8,048 nt of DNA from Aquificota bacterium (GTDB lineage: Bacteria > Aquificota > Aquificia > Aquificales > Aquificaceae). The notes below the pieces were generated by a model. That model was not told where the DNA came from. It searched no databases and saw nothing but the letters and a program-made list of their open reading frames with translations. The stretch is taken from NCBI GenBank assembly GCA_013153455.1, contig JAADEK010000041.1:1-8048 (forward strand), given 5' to 3'. Positions within the stretch are counted from its first letter, which is position 1; every line of letters starts with the position of its first letter. The position numbers and the translations under genes are program-made. Shown piece after piece: positions 1 to 6,135 of this stretch.

Positions 1-340
1 CAACGCTCCTGAAATCAACCGAGTCCTCACCGAGCCAAGTCGCAACAATCTGAAAACCCGCCCTCTTTAGCTCAAGGAGTTTCTCCCTCGGCTCGTCCAC
101 CTTGTGGATGAACAACCACTTGTGTGAGCCCTGAGTTATCCCCTCGTTTATCTTCGCCTTCTTTCCCTCCGCGTGATAGTAGTAGAGGTGAAGGACACCG
201 ACCGCGTCACAGGTTCTTATTATCGCGGAGAAGTTGTGCTCGTTCTTCACGTTGTCCGCAAAAACGATTAAGTCCTTTTGACGTTTGCTGAGAACCTCCC
301 TAAGACGCCTGAGGCGCTTCTCAAGGACGAGGTATTCCAT
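1..340 (-). CDS. trmH: tRNA (guanosine-2'-O)-methyltransferase TrmH, N-terminal part (runs off window)
   Basis: This is the first 113 codons of a SpoU/TrmH-family (SPOUT) RNA methyltransferase; the rest lies left of the window. The family's TrmH members use S-adenosylmethionine to methylate the 2'-OH of G18 in the tRNA D-loop. I translated the minus strand from the ATG at 340-338. After a basic N-terminal helix ending KRQKDL (19-24) comes the family motif 1, read as NVKNEHNFSAIIRTCDAVG (30-48). Asn36 and Arg42 match the conserved Asn and the catalytic Arg. A GSHKW segment follows, typical of TrmH rather than TrmL or RlmB, then GFQIVAT, the usual strand before the knot domain. The SAM-binding C-terminal knot is outside the window. 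The start fits the normal family N-terminus. I see no clear Shine-Dalgarno sequence. It diverges from the flagellar operon across 49 bases. Family assignment is firm; G18 specificity is inferred from similarity. Confidence 0.9.
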   Translation of the reverse strand, partial: MEYLVLEKRLRRLREVLSKRQKDLIVFADNVKNEHNFSAIIRTCDAVGVLHLYYYHAEGKKAKINEGITQGSHKWLFIHKVDEPREKLLELKRAGFQIVATWLGEDSVDFRSV

Positions 341-352
341 CAATATTAAATC

Positions 353-379
353 TAAAATCCCGCAAAAAACGTCCGATTC
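353..379 (+). promoter_or_regulatory. Candidate sigma-28 (FliA) flagellar promoter
   Basis: TAAA at 353-356 is followed by exactly 15 bases and then TCCGATTC at 372-379. The classical sigma-28 consensus is TAAA-N15-GCCGATAA, so the -35 core and the central CCGAT of the -10 match with the right spacing. It lies in the short gap just before the flgN-like/flgK/flgL operon. Hook-filament junction genes are common FliA targets in other flagellated bacteria. Transcription would begin near 385-387, only a few bases before the ATG at 390. A sigma-A-like TATAAA at 380-385 is an alternative -10, but it would start transcription inside the gene. The call rests on the motif and context only. Confidence 0.5.
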
Positions 380-389
380 TATAAAACAA

Positions 390-599
390 ATGCTGAGGGA
401 GAAAATCAAGGAAATCAAGGAAAGATTAAAAGACCCCTTCGGGGTGGAAGGACTTGAGGAGGAGCTAAAACAACTCACCAAACTCATAAAGAAAGCGGAC
501 ACAGACGAGCTCCTGCTCGTCCTTTCCGAATACGAAGAGATAAAGAAACTCGTGGCGAGGAACATCTTCATACTCAAGAAAATCTACGGGGTGGAGTAA
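390..599 (+). CDS. Short helical protein upstream of flgK, possible FlgN-like chaperone
   Basis: A 69-residue, highly charged and probably all-helical protein beginning MLREKIKEIKERL. Leu/Ile heptad spacing continues through LTKLIKKADTDELLLVLSEYEEI. It has no membrane segment and no signal peptide. It ends one base before flgK, so the two are surely co-transcribed. In many bacteria the gene just before flgK encodes FlgN, the export chaperone that binds the C-termini of FlgK and FlgL. Position, size class and helical character suggest that role. FlgN is usually about 140 residues, however, so this would be a minimal version, and I see no diagnostic motif. The frame stays open upstream to 285, but that extension is antisense to the trmH start and lies before the candidate sigma-28 promoter, so I chose the ATG at 390. 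No Shine-Dalgarno precedes that ATG. I am fairly sure the gene is real; the FlgN identity is tentative. Confidence 0.6.
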   Translation: MLREKIKEIKERLKDPFGVEGLEEELKQLTKLIKKADTDELLLVLSEYEEIKKLVARNIFILKKIYGVE

Positions 600-600
600 G

Positions 601-1920
601 ATGTTCACCCAAAGTTTGAACATCATCCAGCAAGCCCTCTCGGTCTACAAAAGGGCGATAGACGTAAGGTCACAAAACGTCGCAAACTCACAAAACGAAA
701 ACTGGGCGCTCAAGGAGCCTATAATCGTCTCGGATACATACTCGGGCATCTCCCTGCTTGAGATAAGGAGGAGACAAAACTTAGCCCTCCTCAACCTGAG
801 GAACGAAAAGCTATCAAGAACCGAAACCTTAACCAAGAGAACCGAAAACCTCGGAGCGATAGAGGACACCTTGCTTGAACTCGCGGGGGAGGAGGGGGTG
901 GGGGACTACGTAAACAACCTCTTTAGCGCATACGAGGAGTTGATGAGGGACCCGTCAAACGAAGGAGCAAAACAAAACCTACTTTACTCCGCCAAAGCGC
1001 TAATAAACACGATAAAAACGCGCGCATCACAGCTCAGCTCCATAGCCCAAAGCCTCACCTACGAGCTCACAAACTACACAAACAAAGTAAACGAGCTTAT
1101 ACAAAAAATCTACAAACTGAACAAGGAGATAGCATTCGCGGGCGTCTTGAACCCCGACGAGTCAAAATCACTCCTTGACGAGAGGGACGCACTCATTAAA
1201 GAACTCTCCCGATACGTAAACGTTCGGTATCAAGAGGACGAGCTCGGTCGCGTAAAGGTATACACATCAAAGGGATTCGTCCTCGTTGATTTCTCCGAAT
1301 CCTACAGGACGCTGAGCTTCAAAAACGGGCGCCTGATTTACGAAGACGGCTCGGACATCACACAAACAATCACCGACGGACTCATAAGGGGAGCGCTTGA
1401 CGCCATAGATGATACAAACAAAGCCCTTGACACCCTTCGCGGTTTAGTCTCCCTCATAGCAAAGCAGGAGGGAGAGCTCTACGACCCGAACGACCCCGGA
1501 TTTCTCGCCCTTGATACTTCTCAGGGTATAGTTCCCGTCTTCACCGTTGAGAGCGATACGGACGGAAAACCGAAGATAGAGACGCTCCAGCTCGCGGTAT
1601 CGGAGGAAGACCTATCCTCCGTAAAGTATGAGAGCGCCCATCAGATGGCGAGCCAAGCCCTCACGCTTTGGGAAAAAACAACCGACGCATACAGGAGCGC
1701 CATCTCAGAACTTTCCTCCCTCAAAAAGACACTTGACGAGGAGCTAAAGACGGAAACCGCCCTTTACGAGAGCCTTGAAAGGAGGATAATCTACCGCCAA
1801 GGTGTTTCCGTTGACGAGGAGATGATGGAGATAATGAAACTCCAAAGGCTCTACGAAGCGGTAGCCCAGATTCTCCCCCGTATAGACGAGATGCTAAAGA
1901 CGCTCCTGAGCACCGTGTGA
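601..1920 (+). CDS. flgK: Flagellar hook-associated protein 1 FlgK
   Basis: FlgK is the first junction protein between flagellar hook and filament. It is exported by the flagellar type III apparatus and assembles outside the cell. The 439-residue product has the rod/hook-family N-terminal helix with the NVAN motif (26-29) in the form SQNVANSQNENW. The C-terminus (401-439) contains VSVDEEMMEIMKLQRLYEA and ends in a DEMLKTLL helix, the typical FlgK ending that packs against the N-terminal helix to form the D0 domain. The middle (about 90-390) is helical D1 plus a beta-rich variable part. At 439 residues it is on the short side of the family, which suggests a small surface domain. Translation starts one base after the preceding stop, with a weak GTGGAG upstream. 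The flgL gene follows after 9 bases. The call is secure from both termini and the neighbouring flgL. Confidence 0.93.
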   Translation: MFTQSLNIIQQALSVYKRAIDVRSQNVANSQNENWALKEPIIVSDTYSGISLLEIRRRQNLALLNLRNEKLSRTETLTKRTENLGAIEDTLLELAGEEGVGDYVNNLFSAYEELMRDPSNEGAKQNLLYSAKALINTIKTRASQLSSIAQSLTYELTNYTNKVNELIQKIYKLNKEIAFAGVLNPDESKSLLDERDALIKELSRYVNVRYQEDELGRVKVYTSKGFVLVDFSESYRTLSFKNGRLIYEDGSDITQTITDGLIRGALDAIDDTNKALDTLRGLVSLIAKQEGELYDPNDPGFLALDTSQGIVPVFTVESDTDGKPKIETLQLAVSEEDLSSVKYESAHQMASQALTLWEKTTDAYRSAISELSSLKKTLDEELKTETALYESLERRIIYRQGVSVDEEMMEIMKLQRLYEAVAQILPRIDEMLKTLLSTV

Positions 1921-1923
1921 GGT
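1919..1923 (+). promoter_or_regulatory. Ribosome binding site of flgL overlapping the flgK stop
   Basis: GAGGT overlaps the flgK TGA stop codon (1918-1920) and lies 6 bases before the flgL ATG at 1930. It supports that start and suggests that flgL translation is coupled to flgK termination. Confidence 0.6.
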
Positions 1924-1929
1924 AAAGCC

Positions 1930-3069
1930 ATGAGGGTGCCCGACCTAATCTTTCACAAACTCTTCACATCCCGGAACGCAAAGACGAGGGAGGAAATCCG
2001 CAGGGCGCACGAGAAGATAGCTACGGGAAAACGCATCACAAGACCATCACAAGACCCCCCCTCCGCGCACAAAGCGGTAGGGATAAAGAGGGAAAGATGG
2101 GAGCTTACAAAGCTCGCGGAAAACCGCTCATTTGCCCTCTCCGTCCTTACATTGGCGGACACAACACTCGGGAGCATCCACGACAGGCTAAAGAGCCTTT
2201 ACGCGAGCGCGATAAGGGCGTCCGGAGACCTACTGACGCAGGAAGAACTAAAAGCGGTAGGCGAGGAGTTCAAAAGAGCGCTTGAAACACTCCTCTCACT
2301 CTCAAACCAAAGGTTCGGGGACAATTACCTCTTTTCGGGGGCAAGCCCCGAGACGAAACCCTTTGACGAGAACCTCAACTACGCAGGCTTAAGCGAAGAG
2401 TTTTACGTTTTGATAGATAAAAATTACCGCTCCGCGGTCTTTTTGAACGGAAACGAAGTATTCGGGAATATAACCCACGATTTTCACGTCTACGACATCA
2501 CGCTGACCCAAGGGTTTGACAACGTTCCGGACAACGACGACGTGAGCTTTGTCCTGAACTCCGAGACCGTGAGCGGGGACTCACTTGAGGAGCTACTACT
2601 CGGTGCACGTCAAAAGCTCGGGGACACAGCCCTCGTCCTCACGTATGAAAAACCGACGGGCGAGACGGTGATAAGGATAGTCTCACAAAGCCCGATAAGC
2701 GTCCTCGGTGCAAAAAAGACGAGCGCGGAGGAGGTATTCCTTGACAACGTCCTCAAGGTGGTTCACCACGTCTTTGTAGTCCTCTCAAACGGGGAGCCCG
2801 TCGGGGAGGATGAGATTGAGCTTCTCAAGCTTTCCGCGGACAGGGTCTCTTACGCCCGCGCGAAGGTGGGGGCGAGTATGAGGGAGCTTGAACACATGCG
2901 CACCTATCAGGAAATCCGAAGGGACATACTTGACAACGCTTTTTCCGAACTCGTTGATGCGGACATAGCTTTTGCTGTTTCGGACTACGAGCGCTACAGG
3001 CTCGCTTACGAGGCTGTGATGAGGCTTTACGACGAGACGAGAAAGCTCACGATTCTCGCCTATATTTAG
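1930..3069 (+). CDS. flgL: Flagellar hook-associated protein 3 FlgL
   Basis: FlgL is the second hook-filament junction protein, a flagellin homologue that sits between FlgK and the filament. The 379-residue product opens with a flagellin-type N-terminal helical domain (about 10-137). It carries the IATGKRITRPSQDP signature (30-43), equivalent to the ISTGKRI..PSDDP of FlgL and flagellins, and NYLFSG (132-137), the usual end of the FlgL D1 segment. A beta-rich insert follows. The C-terminus has SELVDADIAFAVSDYERYRLAYEAVMRL, the flagellin-like helix that completes D0/D1. It is somewhat longer than the enteric protein (about 317 residues), probably through a larger central domain. Length, position after flgK and missing flagellin-specific features favour FlgL over a flagellin. 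Its 3' end overlaps the convergent accC by 4 bases, leaving no room for a separate terminator. Confidence 0.9.
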   Translation: MRVPDLIFHKLFTSRNAKTREEIRRAHEKIATGKRITRPSQDPPSAHKAVGIKRERWELTKLAENRSFALSVLTLADTTLGSIHDRLKSLYASAIRASGDLLTQEELKAVGEEFKRALETLLSLSNQRFGDNYLFSGASPETKPFDENLNYAGLSEEFYVLIDKNYRSAVFLNGNEVFGNITHDFHVYDITLTQGFDNVPDNDDVSFVLNSETVSGDSLEELLLGARQKLGDTALVLTYEKPTGETVIRIVSQSPISVLGAKKTSAEEVFLDNVLKVVHHVFVVLSNGEPVGEDEIELLKLSADRVSYARAKVGASMRELEHMRTYQEIRRDILDNAFSELVDADIAFAVSDYERYRLAYEAVMRLYDETRKLTILAYI

Positions 3070-4400
3070 ACGAGCATACGCTCAACGAATGTGATGTCAT
3101 GCCTCCCTTCTATAAACTCCTTGTGAAGGAGAACCCTCCTGTGAAAGTCGGTGTTTACCTTGAGGTTCTTACCCTCTATCTTTAGCTCGTCAAGCGCTCT
3201 TCGCGCGCGCGCGAGGGCTTCTTGGCGCGTCTGTCCCCAGACGACGAGCTTCGCTATCAGTGAATCGTAATAGGGGGGTATGGCGTAGCCTTGGTATACG
3301 TGCGTGTCTATCCTCACACCCGGACCCCCGGGCAGGCGAAGGCGCTCTATAAGACCGGGAGAGGGCATAAAGGTGTCGGGGTCTTCCGCGTTTATCCTGA
3401 ACTCTATAGCGTATCCCCTCATCTCAACCTTCGGGAGCTTTATCTCCTCACCCATGGCGATGAGAAGCTGGAGCTTAACGATGTCTATGCCCGTGACCAT
3501 CTCCGTGACGGGGTGCTCCACCTGTATGCGCCCGTTCATCTCCATAAAGTAGAAGTTCCCCTCTTCGTCCATGAGGAACTCAACCGTTCCCGCGGAGGTG
3601 TATCCGAGCTCCTTACAAAAGAGCGCAACCTTTTGGGATATCTCCTCGCGCTTTTCCGGGCTTACCGCTACGCTCGGGGCTTCCTCTATCAGCTTTTGGT
3701 GTCTTCTTTGGATTGAGCACTCGCGCTCCCCGAGGACGTAAACGTTCCCGTGCTCGTCCGCAACTACCTGAAACTCTATGTGTTTAGGGTTCAGGACGTA
3801 TTTCTCAAGGTAGAGCCTCCCGTCCCCGAAGGCGCTTTGGGCTTCCTTTCTCGCTATGGGGAACTTTTCCCTCAGCTCCTTTTCGTTGTGGATGATTCTT
3901 ATACCCCTTCCTCCGCCCCCCGACGCAGCCTTTATTACTACGGGGTAGCCTATGCGGGAAGCGAGGCGCAGGGCTTGGTCAAACTCAAGGGGCTCGTCGC
4001 TCCCGGGCACGAGGGGCAGTCCCACCTTCTTTGCGACCTTTTTCGCAACCACCTTATCCCCTATCTTCGCGAGAACCTCCGAGCGCGGACCTATGAATTT
4101 CGCTCCGCTCCTTTCTACGATTTCCGCAAACTTCGGGTTTTCGGACAAAAAACCGTATCCGGGGTATACCGCGTCCGCCTTGCTTACCTCAAGGGCAGCC
4201 ATGATTTTCGGTATGTCAAGGTAACTGCGGGCTGGGTCGGGAGGTCCTATGCATATGGCTTCGTCCGCGAGCTCAACGTGAAGGCTGTTTTTGTCCGCCT
4301 CGGAGTAAACCGCTACGGTCTTGAGACCGAGCTCCCTGCACGCCCTTATCGCCCTTACCGCTATCTCACCCCTGTTCGCTATTAAAACCTTTTTGAACAT
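3066..4400 (-). CDS. accC: Biotin carboxylase AccC (ATP-grasp subunit of a biotin-dependent carboxylase)
   Basis: It carboxylates biotin on a carrier protein using ATP and bicarbonate, normally as part of acetyl-CoA carboxylase, the first step of fatty-acid synthesis. The 444 residues match AccC length (about 445-450) and show all three biotin carboxylase parts. The N-terminal domain starts FKKVLIANRGEIAVRAIRA. The ATP-grasp domain has K116, K157, the glycine-rich loop SGGGGRG (160-166), HIEFQV (207-212), RRHQKL (232-237), E274 and E287. The C-terminal domain has RINAEDP and PPYYDSLIAKL. The signature around R291 reads EMNGRIQVEHP, with Gly290 where AccC usually has Thr. There is no biotinyl domain and no accB nearby. 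Aquificota also have related pyruvate and 2-oxoglutarate carboxylase small subunits, so the physiological partner is uncertain. The gene begins 12 bases after a DUF1122-like gene and has no clear Shine-Dalgarno. Confidence 0.88.
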   Translation of the reverse strand: MFKKVLIANRGEIAVRAIRACRELGLKTVAVYSEADKNSLHVELADEAICIGPPDPARSYLDIPKIMAALEVSKADAVYPGYGFLSENPKFAEIVERSGAKFIGPRSEVLAKIGDKVVAKKVAKKVGLPLVPGSDEPLEFDQALRLASRIGYPVVIKAASGGGGRGIRIIHNEKELREKFPIARKEAQSAFGDGRLYLEKYVLNPKHIEFQVVADEHGNVYVLGERECSIQRRHQKLIEEAPSVAVSPEKREEISQKVALFCKELGYTSAGTVEFLMDEEGNFYFMEMNGRIQVEHPVTEMVTGIDIVKLQLLIAMGEEIKLPKVEMRGYAIEFRINAEDPDTFMPSPGLIERLRLPGGPGVRIDTHVYQGYAIPPYYDSLIAKLVVWGQTRQEALARARRALDELKIEGKNLKVNTDFHRRVLLHKEFIEGRHDITFVERMLV

Positions 4401-4412
4401 TAAGAATTAATA

Positions 4413-5012
4413 TTAACCCATGAGAGATTTCCAATCCCTCCACCTGCTGAGAACCCTCTCCTTTAGCTCTTCGTCCGAGCAGGAACGAAGGAAGGAAGAA
4501 AGCTCCTCGTGTATGCGTTTTATGTGCTTTAGCTTTGCTTCCTCGTTTCTCGGTTTTTGAGCTTGCAATTTGTGCCCTCCCTCCATAAGACCCTCAGGTA
4601 TATACCAGTCCCGGAAGTATGTGTATCCGCGCCTCAGGAGCTCATACCCGAGTCTTGAGAGCGCGGGAGGGACGCCTCGCGATAGCTCCCTCGCGGTAGC
4701 CTTATCGTTGTAATACTCAACGAAAAGGGTTTCAAATACCTCCGAAAGGAGGTCGTATATCTTTCTTTCTTCCTCCGAAGACCAAAAATCCCCGTCCGCT
4801 ACGCACATTACCTCCGCCCACGGTCTCCAGTGGGGTCTCCTCCCGAGAAAAGCCTTCACAACCAAAAGCGGTCTTCCCGACAGGCGGAGGTGCAGATTGA
4901 ACTCCTCCGCAAATCTTCCCCTCTTTAGCTTCTCAAGCTTTAGCTCCCCCCTTCGGGAGCGTATACCTTCCTTTAGTTTCCTGACGAGGCTCTCAAACTC
5001 CTTCCCTATCAT
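4413..5012 (-). CDS. Conserved hypothetical protein, DUF1122-like
   Basis: A 199-residue soluble protein without signal peptide or membrane segment. I recognise it, with moderate confidence, as resembling the DUF1122 family (archaea and thermophilic bacteria, function unknown). The supporting blocks are RPHWRPWAEVMCVADGDFW (59-77), VPPALSRLGYELLRRGYTYFRDW (114-136) and PEGLMEGGHKLQ (139-150). The last block, an aromatic-rich stretch ending in a Gly-rich turn, looks like a ligand or active site, but that is inference. The C-terminal 45 residues are charged and helical. The frame is open further upstream to 5138, but that extension is Ser-rich, antisense to the divergent gene and implausible. 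The ATG at 5012-5010 gives a sensible N-terminus and has AAGAG 8 bases before it. The gene precedes accC by 12 bases on the same strand, so the two probably share a transcript. Confidence 0.75.
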   Translation of the reverse strand: MIGKEFESLVRKLKEGIRSRRGELKLEKLKRGRFAEEFNLHLRLSGRPLLVVKAFLGRRPHWRPWAEVMCVADGDFWSSEEERKIYDLLSEVFETLFVEYYNDKATARELSRGVPPALSRLGYELLRRGYTYFRDWYIPEGLMEGGHKLQAQKPRNEEAKLKHIKRIHEELSSFLRSCSDEELKERVLSRWRDWKSLMG

Positions 5013-5016
5013 CGTA

Positions 5017-5022
5017 TATACT
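5017..5022 (+). promoter_or_regulatory. Candidate -10 element in the 19-base divergent gap
   Basis: TATACT matches the -10 consensus TATAAT at five of six positions and ends 9 bases before the ATG at 5032. No good -35 is visible, since the upstream bases are coding for the opposite gene. If used, transcription would begin about 2-3 bases before the ATG, giving a leaderless message, which fits the lack of a Shine-Dalgarno. The overlapping TATATA could also serve the minus strand. This is weak, motif-only evidence. Confidence 0.3.
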
Positions 5023-5031
5023 CTTTTAATT

Positions 5032-5334
5032 ATGTTAAGAAAGCTTTTTTCCGCGTTTCTTAAGAAGGAGAAAGATAAGGAGGAAGTAAAAGAGAAGGGT
5101 GTGAGGGAGCTTACGCAGGAGGAGCTTGAGCTGTTCAAGAGGGCTATAGGTATAACGCCTCACAACTATTGGCAGTGGGCTGGTAGGACTAAGAACTTTA
5201 AGCTCCTTACCGACGGGGAGTGGGTTTGGGTGGAGGGCTACGAGGAGCATATAAACAAGCGCCTTCCGCTCACGGAGGCTCGCGCTTGGAGCTGGGAATT
5301 CCTCAAGGGAAGGATTAAGGAATTAAATTTGTAA
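5032..5334 (+). CDS. Small unrecognised protein with three W-x-W motifs
   Basis: I do not recognise this 100-residue protein. It has two parts. Residues 1-37 are strongly charged and probably helical, beginning LRKLFSAFLKK with an amphipathic look and continuing Lys/Glu-rich. Residues 38-100 are compact and aromatic, with three paired tryptophans: W47-Q-W49, W64-V-W66 and W86-S-W88. There are no cysteines, no signal peptide and no membrane segment. It is probably cytoplasmic, perhaps membrane-associated through the N-terminal helix (inference). I chose the ATG at 5032 because the open frame further upstream (to 4897) is antisense to the DUF1122-like gene and yields Ser/Phe-rich nonsense. No Shine-Dalgarno precedes it. 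It ends 3 bases before panB, so the two are co-transcribed, but nothing in the sequence links it to pantothenate synthesis. Base composition resembles its neighbours. Confidence 0.72.
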   Translation: MLRKLFSAFLKKEKDKEEVKEKGVRELTQEELELFKRAIGITPHNYWQWAGRTKNFKLLTDGEWVWVEGYEEHINKRLPLTEARAWSWEFLKGRIKELNL

Positions 5335-5337
5335 TAT

Positions 5338-6135
5338 ATGCCCGTCAACCTCCGAACCCTCTTTAAGAAAAAGGAAGAGGGAAAGAAGATAAGTATGGTT
5401 TCCACATACGATTACTGGAGTGCGAAGCTATGCGATGAGGTCGGTATAGACTGCCTGCTCGTGGGGGATTCCCTCGGGACGGTTGTGAAGGGTGAACCGG
5501 ACACCCTCTCTGTGAGCCTTGAGGAGGTCATATACCACACCAAGTGCGTCGTGAGGGGGGCGAGGAACGCCTTCGTTATAGCGGATATGCCCTTTATGAG
5601 CTATCAGGTCTCACCGGAGCAAGCGCTTGAGAACTGCGCGCGCGTGATAAAGGAAGCGAGGGCAAAAGCGGTAAAGCTTGAGGGAGGGCAGGAGATAGCG
5701 GAGACGGTCTACAGGCTCACGCGCGCGGGCATACCCGTCGTGGGTCATATAGGTTTTACACCCCAAAGTATAAACGTCTTCGGAAAGCCGAGGGTCGTGG
5801 GAAGGAGCGAGGAGGAAGAAAGGAAGCTAAGGGAAGACTTCAAGGCTCTTGAGTCCGCGGGTGCGTTTATGATAGTCCTTGAGAGCGTTCCATCTTCCCT
5901 CGCGAGGGAGCTTTGGGAAAACTCAAAAAGTATAGTGATAGGGATAGGTGCGGGGAAATACACCGACGGGCAGGTTCTCGTTTTTCACGACCTTCTCGGA
6001 TTTTTTGAGGATTTTAAACCTAAGTTCGTTAGGAGATACCTTGAGGGTGCTAAGTTGATAAAAGAAGCCCTTCGGGCTTATAAAATGGATATAGAAAAAG
6101 GGGAGTTTCCCTCGGAAGAGGAGAGTTATGGATAG
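5338..6135 (+). CDS. panB: 3-methyl-2-oxobutanoate hydroxymethyltransferase PanB (ketopantoate hydroxymethyltransferase)
   Basis: PanB transfers a hydroxymethyl group from 5,10-methylenetetrahydrofolate to 2-oxoisovalerate, giving ketopantoate, the first committed step to pantothenate and CoA. It is a cytoplasmic TIM-barrel enzyme. The 265 residues are full length for the family (about 260-280). Visible signatures are STYDYWSAKL (22-31), LLVGDSLG (40-47), VIADMPFMSY (80-89), VKLEGG (112-117), GHIGFTPQS (136-144), GAFMIVLESVP (175-185) and IGIGAG with DGQVLVFHDLLG. The expected Mg ligands are D44, D83 and E115, and the probable catalytic base is E182; all are present. The ATG at 5338 gives the normal N-terminus (a short leader before the GKKI strand). 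There is no strong Shine-Dalgarno, so it may depend on translation of the preceding gene 3 bases upstream. Its last 8 bases overlap the next gene. No panC or panD is in the window. Confidence 0.96.
   Translation: MPVNLRTLFKKKEEGKKISMVSTYDYWSAKLCDEVGIDCLLVGDSLGTVVKGEPDTLSVSLEEVIYHTKCVVRGARNAFVIADMPFMSYQVSPEQALENCARVIKEARAKAVKLEGGQEIAETVYRLTRAGIPVVGHIGFTPQSINVFGKPRVVGRSEEEERKLREDFKALESAGAFMIVLESVPSSLARELWENSKSIVIGIGAGKYTDGQVLVFHDLLGFFEDFKPKFVRRYLEGAKLIKEALRAYKMDIEKGEFPSEEESYG
6118..6123 (+). promoter_or_regulatory. Ribosome binding site of the PilB/GspE gene inside panB
   Basis: GAGGAG lies within the last codons of panB, 4 bases before the ATG at 6128. It is the strongest Shine-Dalgarno I noticed in the window. 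It fixes the start of the downstream ATPase at the ATG that overlaps the panB stop. Confidence 0.65.

Noticed and set aside
285..389. N-terminal extension of the flgN-like frame starting at 285
   Set aside because: It is antisense to the start of trmH, Arg/Ser-rich, and lies before the candidate sigma-28 promoter. The ATG at 390 begins a coherent helical protein.
2097..2285. 62-codon plus-strand frame inside flgL
   Set aside because: Out-of-frame, Arg/Gly-rich shadow of the conserved FlgL N-terminal domain.
3291..4385. Two long open frames (141 and 211 codons) on the plus strand opposite accC
   Set aside because: They lie in the codon-aligned antisense frame of accC, where stops arise only from sense TTA, CTA or TCA codons, which accC avoids. 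The translations are Tyr/Arg/Leu-rich and unlike any protein, while the minus strand is an unmistakable biotin carboxylase.
4897..5031. Extended start of the W-x-W protein frame on the plus strand
   Set aside because: The added 45 residues are antisense to the DUF1122-like coding region and have the composition of a shadow frame.
5013..5138. Extended start of the DUF1122-like frame on the minus strand
   Set aside because: The extra 42 residues are Ser/Phe-rich and antisense to the divergent W-x-W gene. The ATG at 5012 is a better start.
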